From NCBI GenBank assembly GCA_045651985.1, contig JAZRTK010000034.1, positions 1-52,726 of the forward strand: a DNA stretch of 52,726 bases, in the 5' to 3' direction. This document shows, in pieces, positions 14,966 to 23,096 of this stretch. The stretch is from SIG710 sp045651985 (GTDB taxonomy: Bacteria > Bacillota > Clostridia > Oscillospirales > CAG-272). The notes under the pieces are model-generated. The model was given only the letters and a program-made list of their open reading frames with translations, was not told the DNA's origin and did no database searches. Every line of letters starts with the position of its first letter. Positions within the stretch are counted from its first letter, which is position 1. Position numbers and translations under genes: made by a program.

Positions 14966-15017
14966 AACAAAGACGGCACATCATCATATCATACATCATG
15001 TACATACGAAAATTCAT
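14964..15017 (-). CDS. methionine-rich leader peptide of the metY operon
   Basis: Seventeen codons: MNFRMYMMYDMMMCRLC, then TAA. Seven residues are Met (four beyond the start fall as MM and MMM runs) and two are Cys. An AAGGAAGG binding site lies 8 bases before the ATG, and the ATG is about 29 nt after the predicted transcription start. The stop codon touches segment 1 of the downstream fold. Such amino-acid-rich leader peptides sense supply through ribosome stalling; methionine is the operon's end product and cysteine is related sulfur metabolism. Chance enrichment of Met at this level is very unlikely. Translation itself is not proven. Confidence 0.75.
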   Translation of the reverse strand: MNFRMYMMYDMMMCRLC

Positions 15018-15052
15018 CTATCGTGCCTTCCTTTCCTCAAACATATGACAAT

Positions 15053-15081
15053 ATAGTACCACGGATAAGCGCTTTTGTCAA
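15053..15081 (-). promoter_or_regulatory. promoter of the metY-metA operon
   Basis: Minus strand TTGACA (15081-15076), 17-nt spacer, TACTAT (15058-15053). Start near 15046 gives a leader of about 205 nt. Confidence 0.75.
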
Positions 15082-15100
15082 GCACCTACCCGTGATTTTT

Positions 15101-17008
15101 TTATTTAAAGCTATCCTCAAAATATTTTTTGCCGAATACAATATCGTAGGTGATGTATCTGTGGGCGTCAACAAGCTTTTGTTGCTCCGCTGTTACCGAA
15201 AGCCCCAAACGGGAATTGAAGTAGGGCAGGGCGCTCTTGTAATTTGAAAGGAAACTCATCAATGCCGTCTTTTCTGTGCCCATAAGGGTGCAGGCGGCGT
15301 TCATGAGCTGATAGGATGGAATGTGATTCTCCTTGCCTTTTTTAATAACATCGCTCTCGCCAAGCTCGAAGTTGGAGTAGATCATAAAGGGCGTGGTCTG
15401 GAGAAGCAAGCGTTCTTCTGCGGTAAATTCGGCGGGGTCAGTCACAACGCCCGACTGCACGTATGCGGCGTAGTTAGCTCCAAGTGAAGGCGCGTGGTCG
15501 CCGAAATACACAATGACAGTTTCACGCGCGCGGTTGTCCGCCCATTGGGTGAGCTTTGCAAGAGCCTTGTCCGCGTCGGCTATACACTGGGCGTACTGAC
15601 GCACGATGTTGAGCGTTTCCGCGTCAAGGCGGTTGGATGAAACGTTCAGGTCAAATTCTTCCTCTGTGAATTTCTGAGGGTAGGGCTGGTGTCCCTCCAT
15701 GCTGATGCCGAAAAGGAAGGTCGGCGAGTCGGAATTGTCCATAAAATATGTTATGTAGTCGATAAAGGTGTCGTCCGAGATATTTTTACCGCGGACTCTG
15801 CACGTCACCTCCTCTATCTCGTATAGGTCTTCTTCAAAATAGGTCTCGTCAAAACCCAGATAGGGGTATTTTGACTTTCTCTGATAGAAATTCGACAGAT
15901 ACGGGTGAACGGCGAGGGTGCGGTAGCCCATGTCGTGGAATAGGGAGGGGTAGCTTTGCAGTTTTTCGTTTACGTATTGATAAGGCACGCAGCCCGCGGG
16001 CATATAATCGGTGGTAAGTCCCGTGAGCACCTCAAATTCGGGGCGCACGGTGCCGCCGCCAAAGCCCGTGGTATAAAACGTGCCGCTGTAAACGCCCTCT
16101 CTATTGGCGATCCCGCGGAAATTTGCAAGGGGATCGAAGGAAAAATCAAGCCCAAGCTTGGTTACGTCCCAAAAGCTTTCGCTCAAGATCAGTATCACGT
16201 CGGGAGATTTGAAATCCTCGCTTTTAGGCGAAGTCTCAAGCACTTGCGCAATAGCATCCATCTTTTCGCGCGAATATCCCTCGGGCTCGTCGGTAAAGGT
16301 GCTTAAAATGTTCATTGTAAAGGCTCCGATAAACCCGTTTTCCACGTAGCTGTTTGAGGGCAAAAATCCGTCAACAAACGACATTCCGTTCTTTTCTACA
16401 AGACGGTTTATCTTTGCTTCTGAGTTCAGGGAGAAGAAGCAGATAAGCAGGGTCAGTGCAAGGACGGGAATTCTTACGTAGTGCTTTAAGCGCAAAGACG
16501 GTGCGGTAAAGGCTATAAAAAGACAGCCGCAGAGCACAGCAAATACTGTTACGATGAAAATAAGCGGAATCTTTGCATTGGAGTATTCAAGCAGCAGGTC
16601 TACGTTGCCCGTCTGCTGGAAATCCCAGGGGTAAAGATAGTCACCTGTGGTGCTGTACTTCATGTAGCTGGCGATAGGGAGTGCCGCAGTTGCCGCCCAC
16701 AAAATAAAGGCCGGAACGGTAAATTTTCTGAAAATGAGAATCAGCAGAAAATAGAAAAGATAGAGAAGACCCACGGAAAAGAGCGCAACTTTGGTCTGCG
16801 TGCGGATAAATTCAAGAAACCACGCACGGCTTCCCGTTCCCAAAAGCTCGGCTTGTGCAAAGCACACGAGCGGCAGGACCAAGGCGGCAAAACAGCCCAA
16901 CACGTCAAGAACTGTGCGTGCGGTCTTGTTTTTTATTAATTTGTCGCTGACCGACGGCTTTTCCTTTACCGTGATCTTCGATATTACGTTTACCAGCTTT
17001 TTGATCAT
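15101..17008 (-). CDS. LTA synthase-like membrane sulfatase-family phosphotransferase
   Basis: 635 residues. The first ~220 residues contain about five transmembrane helices; the rest is an extracellular alkaline phosphatase/sulfatase-fold domain like that of lipoteichoic acid synthase. Visible family signatures: DVILILSESFWD (metal-binding Glu), GFGGGTVRPEFEVLTG (region of the catalytic Thr), FGISMEGHQPY and VIVYFGDHAPSLG (metal-binding Asp-His). Likely transfers phosphoglycerol or a similar group to a surface polymer outside the cell. It starts at ATG 17008 behind AAAGGAG. It stands alone between the metY promoter region and a divergent lipoprotein. The exact polymer is unknown. Confidence 0.85.
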   Translation of the reverse strand: MIKKLVNVISKITVKEKPSVSDKLIKNKTARTVLDVLGCFAALVLPLVCFAQAELLGTGSRAWFLEFIRTQTKVALFSVGLLYLFYFLLILIFRKFTVPAFILWAATAALPIASYMKYSTTGDYLYPWDFQQTGNVDLLLEYSNAKIPLIFIVTVFAVLCGCLFIAFTAPSLRLKHYVRIPVLALTLLICFFSLNSEAKINRLVEKNGMSFVDGFLPSNSYVENGFIGAFTMNILSTFTDEPEGYSREKMDAIAQVLETSPKSEDFKSPDVILILSESFWDVTKLGLDFSFDPLANFRGIANREGVYSGTFYTTGFGGGTVRPEFEVLTGLTTDYMPAGCVPYQYVNEKLQSYPSLFHDMGYRTLAVHPYLSNFYQRKSKYPYLGFDETYFEEDLYEIEEVTCRVRGKNISDDTFIDYITYFMDNSDSPTFLFGISMEGHQPYPQKFTEEEFDLNVSSNRLDAETLNIVRQYAQCIADADKALAKLTQWADNRARETVIVYFGDHAPSLGANYAAYVQSGVVTDPAEFTAEERLLLQTTPFMIYSNFELGESDVIKKGKENHIPSYQLMNAACTLMGTEKTALMSFLSNYKSALPYFNSRLGLSVTAEQQKLVDAHRYITYDIVFGKKYFEDSFK

Positions 17009-17145
17009 TTTTCACTCCTTTTAAGAGCTTATCCGACTTTATTCTACTATGGGGCTGTTACGCCGTTTAAAGTTTTTGTTGACTTTTTTGTAAATTTTTC
17101 GCGTTTGCCGTCGAAAAAACGAATATATCCAAGGTGCGATTTTGC

Positions 17146-17174
17146 TTGACAAATCCGATATTATTCGATATAAT
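17146..17174 (+). promoter_or_regulatory. promoter of the lipoprotein-glmM operon
   Basis: Perfect TTGACA (17146-17151), 17-nt spacer, TATAAT (17169-17174). Confidence 0.85.
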
Positions 17175-17220
17175 GTATTAGATATACTTTAGCCGCAGGA
17201 GCGGCGGAACGGAGTTTAAA

Positions 17221-17946
17221 ATGAAAAAAGACTATGCATTAAAGCTTACTTCACTGGGTCTTGCTCTTCTTTGCGGAGCGACCTTTGCTTTGGGGGCGTG
17301 CGGAGATAAAAAGAACGACGGTTCAAAGGACACCACTATCGACCCTTCTACCGAGATAATTACAGTTGATCCAAACCGCGATACGGCAATGCAGACCTTC
17401 CCGATAGAGACCCTTCCCCCCGAGGACGATACGGTGCGCGAGCCTATTGATAACCCCCGCGCTACCATGATGATCAAGTATTATTACGACCTTGCCATGC
17501 AGGTCTACAACTGGATATACGTTGACTGCATGCCTGTTTCCGCGGATGGCGGAGTCGAGAAGGACGGCTACACCTATTATCCTATCGTTGCCGTGTTTGA
17601 GACCGCGCTTTTGGACGATGCGACCATTGAGACATACGAGGACTTTACCGATTACATTTATGCGCTTTTCGATAAGCCTATTGCCGACGTACTTGTAGCT
17701 GACGCCCGTGCATATTACCGTGATATAAACGGTACGCTTTATGCAAGAACTATCGAGTCGGTGTCGGATACCGACGGGGAACAGTCCGCAAAAGAGGCGT
17801 TTTTGAGTAAGTATACTTCCAACCTGTTTCGTTATACCGTAAAGGAGACCAAGACTGTTGACGGTAACACCACAGTTGTTTTCCACGATTACGTTTTTGA
17901 GAACACCGACGCGGGCTGGCGTTTTACGTCCTTCCCCTTAAACTGA
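17221..17946 (+). CDS. putative lipoprotein, first gene of the amino-sugar operon
   Basis: 241 residues. Signal sequence MKKDYALKLTSLGLALLCG with a lipobox ending in Leu-Gly-Ala-Cys (about Cys27), then a low-complexity Asp/Thr/Pro linker (about 30-75), then a domain of about 165 residues rich in Tyr, Asp and Val that I do not recognise. It is probably an exported, membrane-anchored protein facing the cell wall. It has the operon promoter and leads into a beta-helix protein, glmM and glmS, whose products feed peptidoglycan precursors, so a wall-related role is plausible but unproven. Confidence 0.75.
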   Translation: MKKDYALKLTSLGLALLCGATFALGACGDKKNDGSKDTTIDPSTEIITVDPNRDTAMQTFPIETLPPEDDTVREPIDNPRATMMIKYYYDLAMQVYNWIYVDCMPVSADGGVEKDGYTYYPIVAVFETALLDDATIETYEDFTDYIYALFDKPIADVLVADARAYYRDINGTLYARTIESVSDTDGEQSAKEAFLSKYTSNLFRYTVKETKTVDGNTTVVFHDYVFENTDAGWRFTSFPLN

Positions 17947-17997
17947 TTTAAAACGCTCTGCGTTTTTAATATACTTTTCGAAAAGGAGGTAAAAGGC

Positions 17998-18666
17998 ATG
18001 GATTATGCATTGAAAAACACCGAATTGTTCGAAAAAGGACATTCTCTGGCTGAAAAACAGATATTTGTGCACGAGTATCCTTGGCAGGTATTGCCCCATA
18101 TCAAGGATATCATTCTTGAGATAGGAAAATCTCTTCCTGCCGATAGGTATGATAACCCGTTAGAGGGCGTGTGGATTGCAAAGAGCGCAAAGGTAAGCCC
18201 AAGCGCATCTGTCAGCGGTCCCTGCATCATCGGTGAGGATACCGAGGTGAGGCAGTGCGCATTTATACGAGGCTCGGCATTGGTGGGCGACGGTTGCGTT
18301 ATCGGAAACTCTACGGAGCTGAAAAACTGTATTATTTCCGACGGCTGTCAGGTCCCCCATTTCAACTATGTGGGCGATTCTATTCTCGGTTACAGATCTC
18401 ATATGGGTGCAGGCTCGATCACGTCAAACGTAAAGAGCGACAAGACCCTTGTCTGCGTTCGTGCGGGAGATGGGAAGATCGAGACCGGACTGAAAAAATT
18501 CGGAGCTATGCTGGGCGACTTCGTTGAGGTCGGCTGCAACAGTGTGCTGAACCCGGGAACTGTCATCGGCCCTCACTCAAACGTCTATCCTCTTTCCTCT
18601 GTCAGAGGTGCTGTGCCGGCGAACAGCATATTCAAGACTGCCGGAAATATCGTAACGAAGAAATAA
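17998..18666 (+). CDS. left-handed beta-helix protein, GlmU C-terminal-like
   Basis: 222 residues. Hexapeptide-type repeats run from about residue 60 to 205 (IAKSAKVSPSASVSGPCIIGEDTEV, FIRGSALVGDGCVIGNSTELKNCII, FVEVGCNSVLNPGTVIGPHSNVYP). HFNYVGDSILGYRSHMGAGSITSNVK resembles the acetyl-CoA site of GlmU (GlcN-1-P acetyltransferase). There is no nucleotidyltransferase domain. It lies 19 bases before glmM, whose product GlcN-1-P is the GlmU substrate. It may be a stand-alone acetyltransferase acting on an amino-sugar phosphate; activity is inferred. ATG at 17998 behind AAAAGGAGG. Confidence 0.75.
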   Translation: MDYALKNTELFEKGHSLAEKQIFVHEYPWQVLPHIKDIILEIGKSLPADRYDNPLEGVWIAKSAKVSPSASVSGPCIIGEDTEVRQCAFIRGSALVGDGCVIGNSTELKNCIISDGCQVPHFNYVGDSILGYRSHMGAGSITSNVKSDKTLVCVRAGDGKIETGLKKFGAMLGDFVEVGCNSVLNPGTVIGPHSNVYPLSSVRGAVPANSIFKTAGNIVTKK

Positions 18667-18684
18667 AAAGAAAGGAAAAGATCT

Positions 18685-20034
18685 ATGGGCAGATTATTCG
18701 GAACAGACGGTGTTCGCGGAATTGCAAATACCGAGCTGACCGTTGAACGTTCAATGGAGATAGGACGCGCGGCGGCGGAAGTTATTTCTGACGGATGCAG
18801 ACGCAGACCTCTTTTTATTGTGGGCTCGGATACGAGAATGTCTTCAAATATGATCGGATGCGCGGTTATGGCGGGCATTTGTTCGAGAGGAGCGGACGTT
18901 ATCGATCTTGGAGTGGTACCCACCCCTGCCGTGGCTTATCTGGTCGGTAAGTACAAAGCGGATGCGGGTGTTATGATCTCCGCTTCCCACAATCCCGCAG
19001 AGTTCAACGGAATCAAGATCTTCGGCGGCGAGGGCTACAAGCTTCCCGACGCGCTTGAAGACAGGATCGAGGCTATCGTTCTCGACGGTGAGAGCGACGG
19101 CAAACAGCCTATTGGCGGTCAGGTCGGAAGAGTGACCCGAGCAGAAAAGGCTGCAAGGGACTATGTAGACCACGTAAAGAGCAGCGTTCTTTATTCCCTT
19201 GACGGAATGAGAGTTGCTGTTGACTGCGCAAACGGAAGCGCAAGCACCACCGCCGCAAAGCTTTTTGAAGAGCTGGGGGCAGAGGCTACGATTCTTCACG
19301 CAGACCCCAACGGCACCAATATCAACGACGATTGCGGTTCGACTCACATTGAAAAACTTTCAAGATTTGTGGTTGAGGGCGGCTACGATTGCGGTGTTGC
19401 GTTCGATGGGGACGCCGACAGATGTCTGGCAGTTGACGAAGAAGGAAAACTTGTTGACGGCGACCGGATGATGGCTATCTGCGCACTCGACCTGCTTGAG
19501 CGCGGACGCTTGAACGGAAGCGCGGTTGTCGGAACTATCATGACCAACTTCGGATTTGGCAAGTTTTGCGATGAGAACGGCATCAAGTTTATCGCGACCA
19601 AGGTCGGAGACAGATACGTGCTGGAGGAAATGTTGCTTGAAGACTACTCCTTTGGCGGTGAGCAGTCGGGACACATCATTTTCCGCGATTTTGCTACCAC
19701 GGGTGACGGTCAGCTGACCGCTTGCCAGCTGCTTTCTGTCATTCGCCGCAAGGGCAAGAAGCTCTCCGAGCTCGCATCAGTCATGACCTGCTACCCTCAG
19801 ACCATGGTGAACCTGAAGGTCTCCGCCGAGGGTAAGCTGAAGTTCTATACCGATCCCGATATAAAGGAGGCCATGAACGAGGCGAAGACGGAGCTTGGAG
19901 CAACAGGCAGACTTGTTGTGCGTCCATCGGGCACGGAACCCCTTATCCGCGTTATGGCGGAGGGTGAGAACATGGCACAGATCGAGGAGATCACACAGCG
20001 CGTTGCAAGCGTGATAAAAGAAAGACTTTCATGA
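18685..20034 (+). CDS. glmM: phosphoglucosamine mutase
   Basis: 449 residues, standard length. Interconverts glucosamine-6-phosphate and glucosamine-1-phosphate on the way to UDP-GlcNAc. It starts with the family signature MGRLFGTDGVRGIAN. The phosphorylated serine is Ser101 in ISASHNPAEFNGIK. The metal loop is VAFDGDADRCLAVDE, the sugar-binding segment is FGGEQSGHIIF, and the phosphate-binding RPSGTEPLIRVMAE is near the C-terminus. Middle of an operon running from the beta-helix protein to glmS. Confidence 0.97.
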   Translation: MGRLFGTDGVRGIANTELTVERSMEIGRAAAEVISDGCRRRPLFIVGSDTRMSSNMIGCAVMAGICSRGADVIDLGVVPTPAVAYLVGKYKADAGVMISASHNPAEFNGIKIFGGEGYKLPDALEDRIEAIVLDGESDGKQPIGGQVGRVTRAEKAARDYVDHVKSSVLYSLDGMRVAVDCANGSASTTAAKLFEELGAEATILHADPNGTNINDDCGSTHIEKLSRFVVEGGYDCGVAFDGDADRCLAVDEEGKLVDGDRMMAICALDLLERGRLNGSAVVGTIMTNFGFGKFCDENGIKFIATKVGDRYVLEEMLLEDYSFGGEQSGHIIFRDFATTGDGQLTACQLLSVIRRKGKKLSELASVMTCYPQTMVNLKVSAEGKLKFYTDPDIKEAMNEAKTELGATGRLVVRPSGTEPLIRVMAEGENMAQIEEITQRVASVIKERLS

Positions 20035-20049
20035 GATATGACGTTTTAA

Positions 20050-20188
20050 AGCGCCGGAGCTTGAAAGAAAGCCGACGAGGAGAGAAGTTATCGAAGTTAT
20101 CGGCGGGTGCTTCTCCGGCAGCCATGTGCTGTCGTGATTCTGCGAACAAATCTGTAGGGTGACCTGCAGGACAAAAACGCAGAAAAAA
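20050..20188 (+). ncRNA. glmS ribozyme
   Basis: A self-cleaving riboswitch that uses glucosamine-6-phosphate as cofactor and lowers glmS mRNA when the product is plentiful. The core is recognisable: cleavage would fall between A20050 and G20051 in AAAGCGCC. GACGAGGAGAGAAGTTATCGAAG and TTATCGGCGGGTGC (P2/P2.1 double pseudoknot) follow. Then come TTCTCCGGC, a CAGC/GCTG hairpin, the P3 stem TTCTGCG/CGCAGAA (from 20139 to 20183), and an inner hairpin with AGGGTGACCTGCAGGACAAA. The order matches the Rfam family consensus as I know it. It lies between glmM and glmS, so cleavage also cuts the message in two. Confidence 0.95.
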
Positions 20189-20209
20189 TCATATCAAACA
20201 TAAAGGAAC

Positions 20210-20243
20210 GGCATCTTACCCGAACGTGTTGGGCGGGGATGCC
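20210..20243 (+). promoter_or_regulatory. hairpin between glmS ribozyme and start codon
   Basis: GGCATC / GATGCC outer stem with inner CCCGAAC-gt-GTTGGG. It leaves only a weak ribosome binding site (ATAGGTAA) before the ATG. Role unknown. Confidence 0.5.
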
Positions 20244-20261
20244 GATATAGGTAAATCATAT

Positions 20262-22103
20262 ATGTGCGGTATCATCGGATACACAGGACAAAATAATTCC
20301 GTGCCTGTGCTGCTTGAAGGTCTGCGTACCCTTGAATACAGAGGCTACGACTCTGCGGGTGTTGCGGTCTGCGTAGCTGACGGCACCATTGAAACGGTCA
20401 AATCCAAGGGAAGAATAGACCTGCTGTGCGAGAAGCTCGATTCACTTGAAGTTAAGATCGAGGGAACATGCGGTATAGGTCACACCCGTTGGGCGACCCA
20501 TGGCGCACCCTCAGACACAAATTCACATCCCCATACAGCGCCCTCCTTAGCACTGGTCCACAACGGAATCATTGAGAACTATGCCGAGATCGAGGAGATG
20601 CTCACACAAAAGGGTTACACCTTTTACTCGGAGACTGACACCGAGGCGGCGGCAAAGCTCATTGACTATTACTATAAAAAGGTAAACGATCCCGTTGCAG
20701 CTATGTTCGAGGCGGCGTACGTTATCCGCGGTTCTTACGCATTTGGCGTAATGTTCCGCGATTTCCCGGGCAAGATTTTTGCCATGCGTAAGGATAATCC
20801 TTTGATCGTCGCGTCAAACGGCGAGTGCGGTATCATCGCATCGGATATCCCCGCGATATTGAAGCACACAAATACTTATTATCAACTTGAGGAGGGCGTC
20901 GTTTCGGTGCTGTGCGGCGGCGAGATAGCGTTCTATGACCGCACGGGCAAGAAGACAGAGCAGAAAGAGCTGACTGTTGACTGGAACGTGGAGCAGGCCC
21001 AGAAGGGCGGCTTCCCTCACTTCATGATAAAGGAGATCCACGAGGAGCCCGAGGCTATCCGTCAGACGGTTTCGACCCGTATAGGCGAGGACGGACTTCC
21101 TCTGTTCGGTGTCCATGAGCTGGACAGCGAAAAGCTGGGCAGATTCAAAAGCATACATATCGTTGCCTGCGGAACTGCTATGCACGCGGGTCTGGTGGGT
21201 AAGGCAGTCATTGAGAAGCTGGCGCGGGTCAGCGTTGACGTTGACGTTGCCTCCGAGTTCAGATACCGCGACCCCATTCTGGACCCCGACGATCTTGTCA
21301 TTCTTCTTTCTCAGTCGGGTGAGACGGCGGATACTCTTGCGGCTCTCCGTCATGCGAAGGCAAACGGAGTCTGCACCCTCTCGATCGTAAATGTAATTGG
21401 CTCGTCGGTGGCAAGAGAGGCGGATTGCGTGCTCTATACCTGGGCGGGTCCCGAGATCTCGGTTGCCAGCACCAAGGCTTACAGCGTTCAGTGCGCTATG
21501 CTCTACCTGTTCGCGATCCAGCTTGCGAGAATCAAGGGCAGACTTAGTGACGGCGAGGCAAAGGAACTTTGCCGCAAGCTCTGCGAGGATATACCGGTGG
21601 AGGTCGAAAAGGCTCTGTGTTTCAGCCGCGACATCGAATCTGTCGCCCGCAACTATCTTGCGGTCGAGAACCTGTTCTTTATCGGTCGCGGTCTTGACAG
21701 CACACTTTGTCCCGAAGCTTCCCTTAAGTTAAAGGAGATCTCTTATATTCACAGCGAAGCATACGCTGCGGGCGAGCTGAAGCACGGAACGATCTCTCTT
21801 ATTACCGAGGGAACTCCTGTGGTGGCGCTTATGACTCAAGAGAGACTTGCCGAGAAGATGATCTCGGGTATACGCGAGGTCAAATCAAGAGGAGCTACGG
21901 TTCTTGCCGTGACAACAAAGGAGATTGCGGAAAAGTACAATATTCCTGCGGATAACACTGTCATTTTGGACGATATAGATGCAGACTTTACCACATTCCC
22001 CTTGGCTACGGTCATCCAGCTCTTTGCTTACCACGTGGCGGCACAGCGCGGCTGTGACGTAGAGAAGCCCAGAAATCTGGCAAAATCCGTAACGGTAGAA
22101 TAA
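20262..22103 (+). CDS. glmS: glutamine-fructose-6-phosphate aminotransferase (isomerizing)
   Basis: 613 residues. Makes glucosamine-6-phosphate from fructose-6-phosphate and glutamine, the entry to amino-sugar and peptidoglycan synthesis. I start at ATG 20262 because Cys2 (MCGIIGY) must become the N-terminal nucleophile after Met removal; the longer frame from 20226 would destroy this. Glutaminase domain about 2-240 (GIGHTRWATHG, HNGIIENYAEI); two SIS isomerase domains follow (HIVACGTAMHAG, LLSQSGETADTLAA, GPEISVASTKAY). The C-terminus ends in the family KSVTVE. Controlled by the ribozyme upstream. Confidence 0.97.
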   Translation: MCGIIGYTGQNNSVPVLLEGLRTLEYRGYDSAGVAVCVADGTIETVKSKGRIDLLCEKLDSLEVKIEGTCGIGHTRWATHGAPSDTNSHPHTAPSLALVHNGIIENYAEIEEMLTQKGYTFYSETDTEAAAKLIDYYYKKVNDPVAAMFEAAYVIRGSYAFGVMFRDFPGKIFAMRKDNPLIVASNGECGIIASDIPAILKHTNTYYQLEEGVVSVLCGGEIAFYDRTGKKTEQKELTVDWNVEQAQKGGFPHFMIKEIHEEPEAIRQTVSTRIGEDGLPLFGVHELDSEKLGRFKSIHIVACGTAMHAGLVGKAVIEKLARVSVDVDVASEFRYRDPILDPDDLVILLSQSGETADTLAALRHAKANGVCTLSIVNVIGSSVAREADCVLYTWAGPEISVASTKAYSVQCAMLYLFAIQLARIKGRLSDGEAKELCRKLCEDIPVEVEKALCFSRDIESVARNYLAVENLFFIGRGLDSTLCPEASLKLKEISYIHSEAYAAGELKHGTISLITEGTPVVALMTQERLAEKMISGIREVKSRGATVLAVTTKEIAEKYNIPADNTVILDDIDADFTTFPLATVIQLFAYHVAAQRGCDVEKPRNLAKSVTVE

Positions 22104-22109
22104 CAAAAA

Positions 22110-22144
22110 CACGTCCCGAAGCCGTAAAAACGGCTTCGGGACAA
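22110..22144 (+). terminator. strong hairpin after glmS
   Basis: GTCCCGAAGCCG-taaaa-CGGCTTCGGGAC (22113-22142). There is no forward T run after it, so termination or 3'-end protection is uncertain. Confidence 0.5.
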
Positions 22145-22165
22145 TTAAAGCGAGGTACCTTATAA

Positions 22166-22705
22166 ATGAAAGATTCGGAGAATATGGCTGAAGAGCTTTT
22201 TTGGAACGATAAAATAACGACGGTCTGCTTTACGGGACATCGCAACGTGCCCGAAAACGAGAGAGAAGCCATTTCCTCCCTTCTTGAGGCGCAGATATAC
22301 CAGCTTTACGACAGAGGCGCGAGAATTTTTAAGACGGGCGGTGCCGTGGGCTTTGATACCATGGCGGCAAAAGCCGTACTTGCCATGAAGGACCGATTCG
22401 GAGAGGGCAGTATCCACCTTTACCTTTGTTTGGCAGCCCCCAATCAGACCATGCGCTTTTCAAAGAGTCAGAAATCAGATTTTGACTACATTTTCTCTAT
22501 GAGCGACGGGGTGACCTACGCTTCCGAGCGCTTGACGAGGGATAGTTATTTCGTCCGCAACCGTGCGTTGGTGCAGGGAAGCGACGTTTGTCTGGCGTAT
22601 TGTAAAAAGCAGTACGGAGGGTCGTACTATACATGTAAACACGCGCTCTCAAACGGTGTAGAGCTTGTAAATCTGGCGGATTTTCTCTGCCTTTTTGAGG
22701 AATGA
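22166..22705 (+). CDS. SLOG-family protein (DUF1273/YpsA-like)
   Basis: 179 residues. The pattern VCFTGHRNVPENE, then KTGGAVGFDTMAAKAVL, then HLYLCLAAPNQTMRFS and YGGSYYTCKHAL matches the Rossmann-like SLOG/DUF1273 family, which is thought to bind nucleotides or nucleotide-derived ligands. The molecular role of the family is not settled. It starts at ATG 22166 behind GCGAGGT; an alternative ATG lies at 22184. It lies between glmS and the tRNA-Trp promoter, with no clear promoter of its own. Confidence 0.75.
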   Translation: MKDSENMAEELFWNDKITTVCFTGHRNVPENEREAISSLLEAQIYQLYDRGARIFKTGGAVGFDTMAAKAVLAMKDRFGEGSIHLYLCLAAPNQTMRFSKSQKSDFDYIFSMSDGVTYASERLTRDSYFVRNRALVQGSDVCLAYCKKQYGGSYYTCKHALSNGVELVNLADFLCLFEE

Positions 22706-22735
22706 GAAAAAATAAAAGTTTTTTGCAAAAAACTA

Positions 22736-22764
22736 TTGCAAAAACATAAAAACTGTGGTATAAT
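22736..22764 (+). promoter_or_regulatory. promoter of tRNA-Trp
   Basis: TTGCAA (22736-22741), 17-nt spacer, TATAAT (22759-22764). Confidence 0.7.
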
Positions 22765-22805
22765 GTCACGGTCGAGAGGGAGGCTCTCGTGTGGAAAGTA
22801 AATAA

Positions 22806-22881
22806 AGGGGTATAGTTCAGTCGGTAGAACACCAGTCTCCAAAACTGGGTGTCGTGGGTTCAAGTCCTTCTGCCCCTGCCA
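22806..22881 (+). tRNA. tRNA-Trp(CCA)
   Basis: 76 nt with encoded CCA. Acceptor AGGGGTA pairs with TGCCCCT; discriminator G. Anticodon loop CTCCAAA gives CCA. Its GCCA 3' end and CCA anticodon match both contacts of the T-box before trpB. Confidence 0.96.
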
Positions 22882-22922
22882 AAAACAACAGGGTGATGCA
22901 GCGCATCATCCTGTTGTTTTTC
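22882..22922 (+). terminator. terminator of tRNA-Trp
   Basis: AAAACAACAGGGTGATG / CATCATCCTGTTGTTTTTC hairpin with T run. The following 22923-23038 contains a possible, very degenerate relative of the tRNA-linked repeat (GTTTGCGC at 22978-22985) but no clear T-arm copy. Confidence 0.85.
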
Positions 22923-23038
22923 GTGGGGACATTCCGACGCAGGACCCCACACTTCGCGGTGCAGTGCGATAGTGTCGGTTTGCGCGAAGGAGATTAAGCG
23001 AACGATTTTAACTGCCCTCGCATTTTTCTTGTAAATGC

Positions 23039-23067
23039 TTGCAAAACTCCGAATTACGTGCTACAAT
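23039..23067 (+). promoter_or_regulatory. promoter of the ECF S component
   Basis: TTGCAA (23039-23044), 17-nt spacer, TACAAT (23062-23067). Confidence 0.5.
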
Positions 23068-23096
23068 ACCTTCTTGAAAGAATGAGGTGAACCAAG

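Noticed and set aside
14842..15046. SAM-I, SAM-II/V, SMK or Met T-box riboswitch before metY
   Set aside because: None of the conserved cores that I know (for example the T-box TGGCACC, or the SAM-I kink-turn and GGCAACC block) is present; the Met-rich ORF and three exclusive stems explain the leader better.
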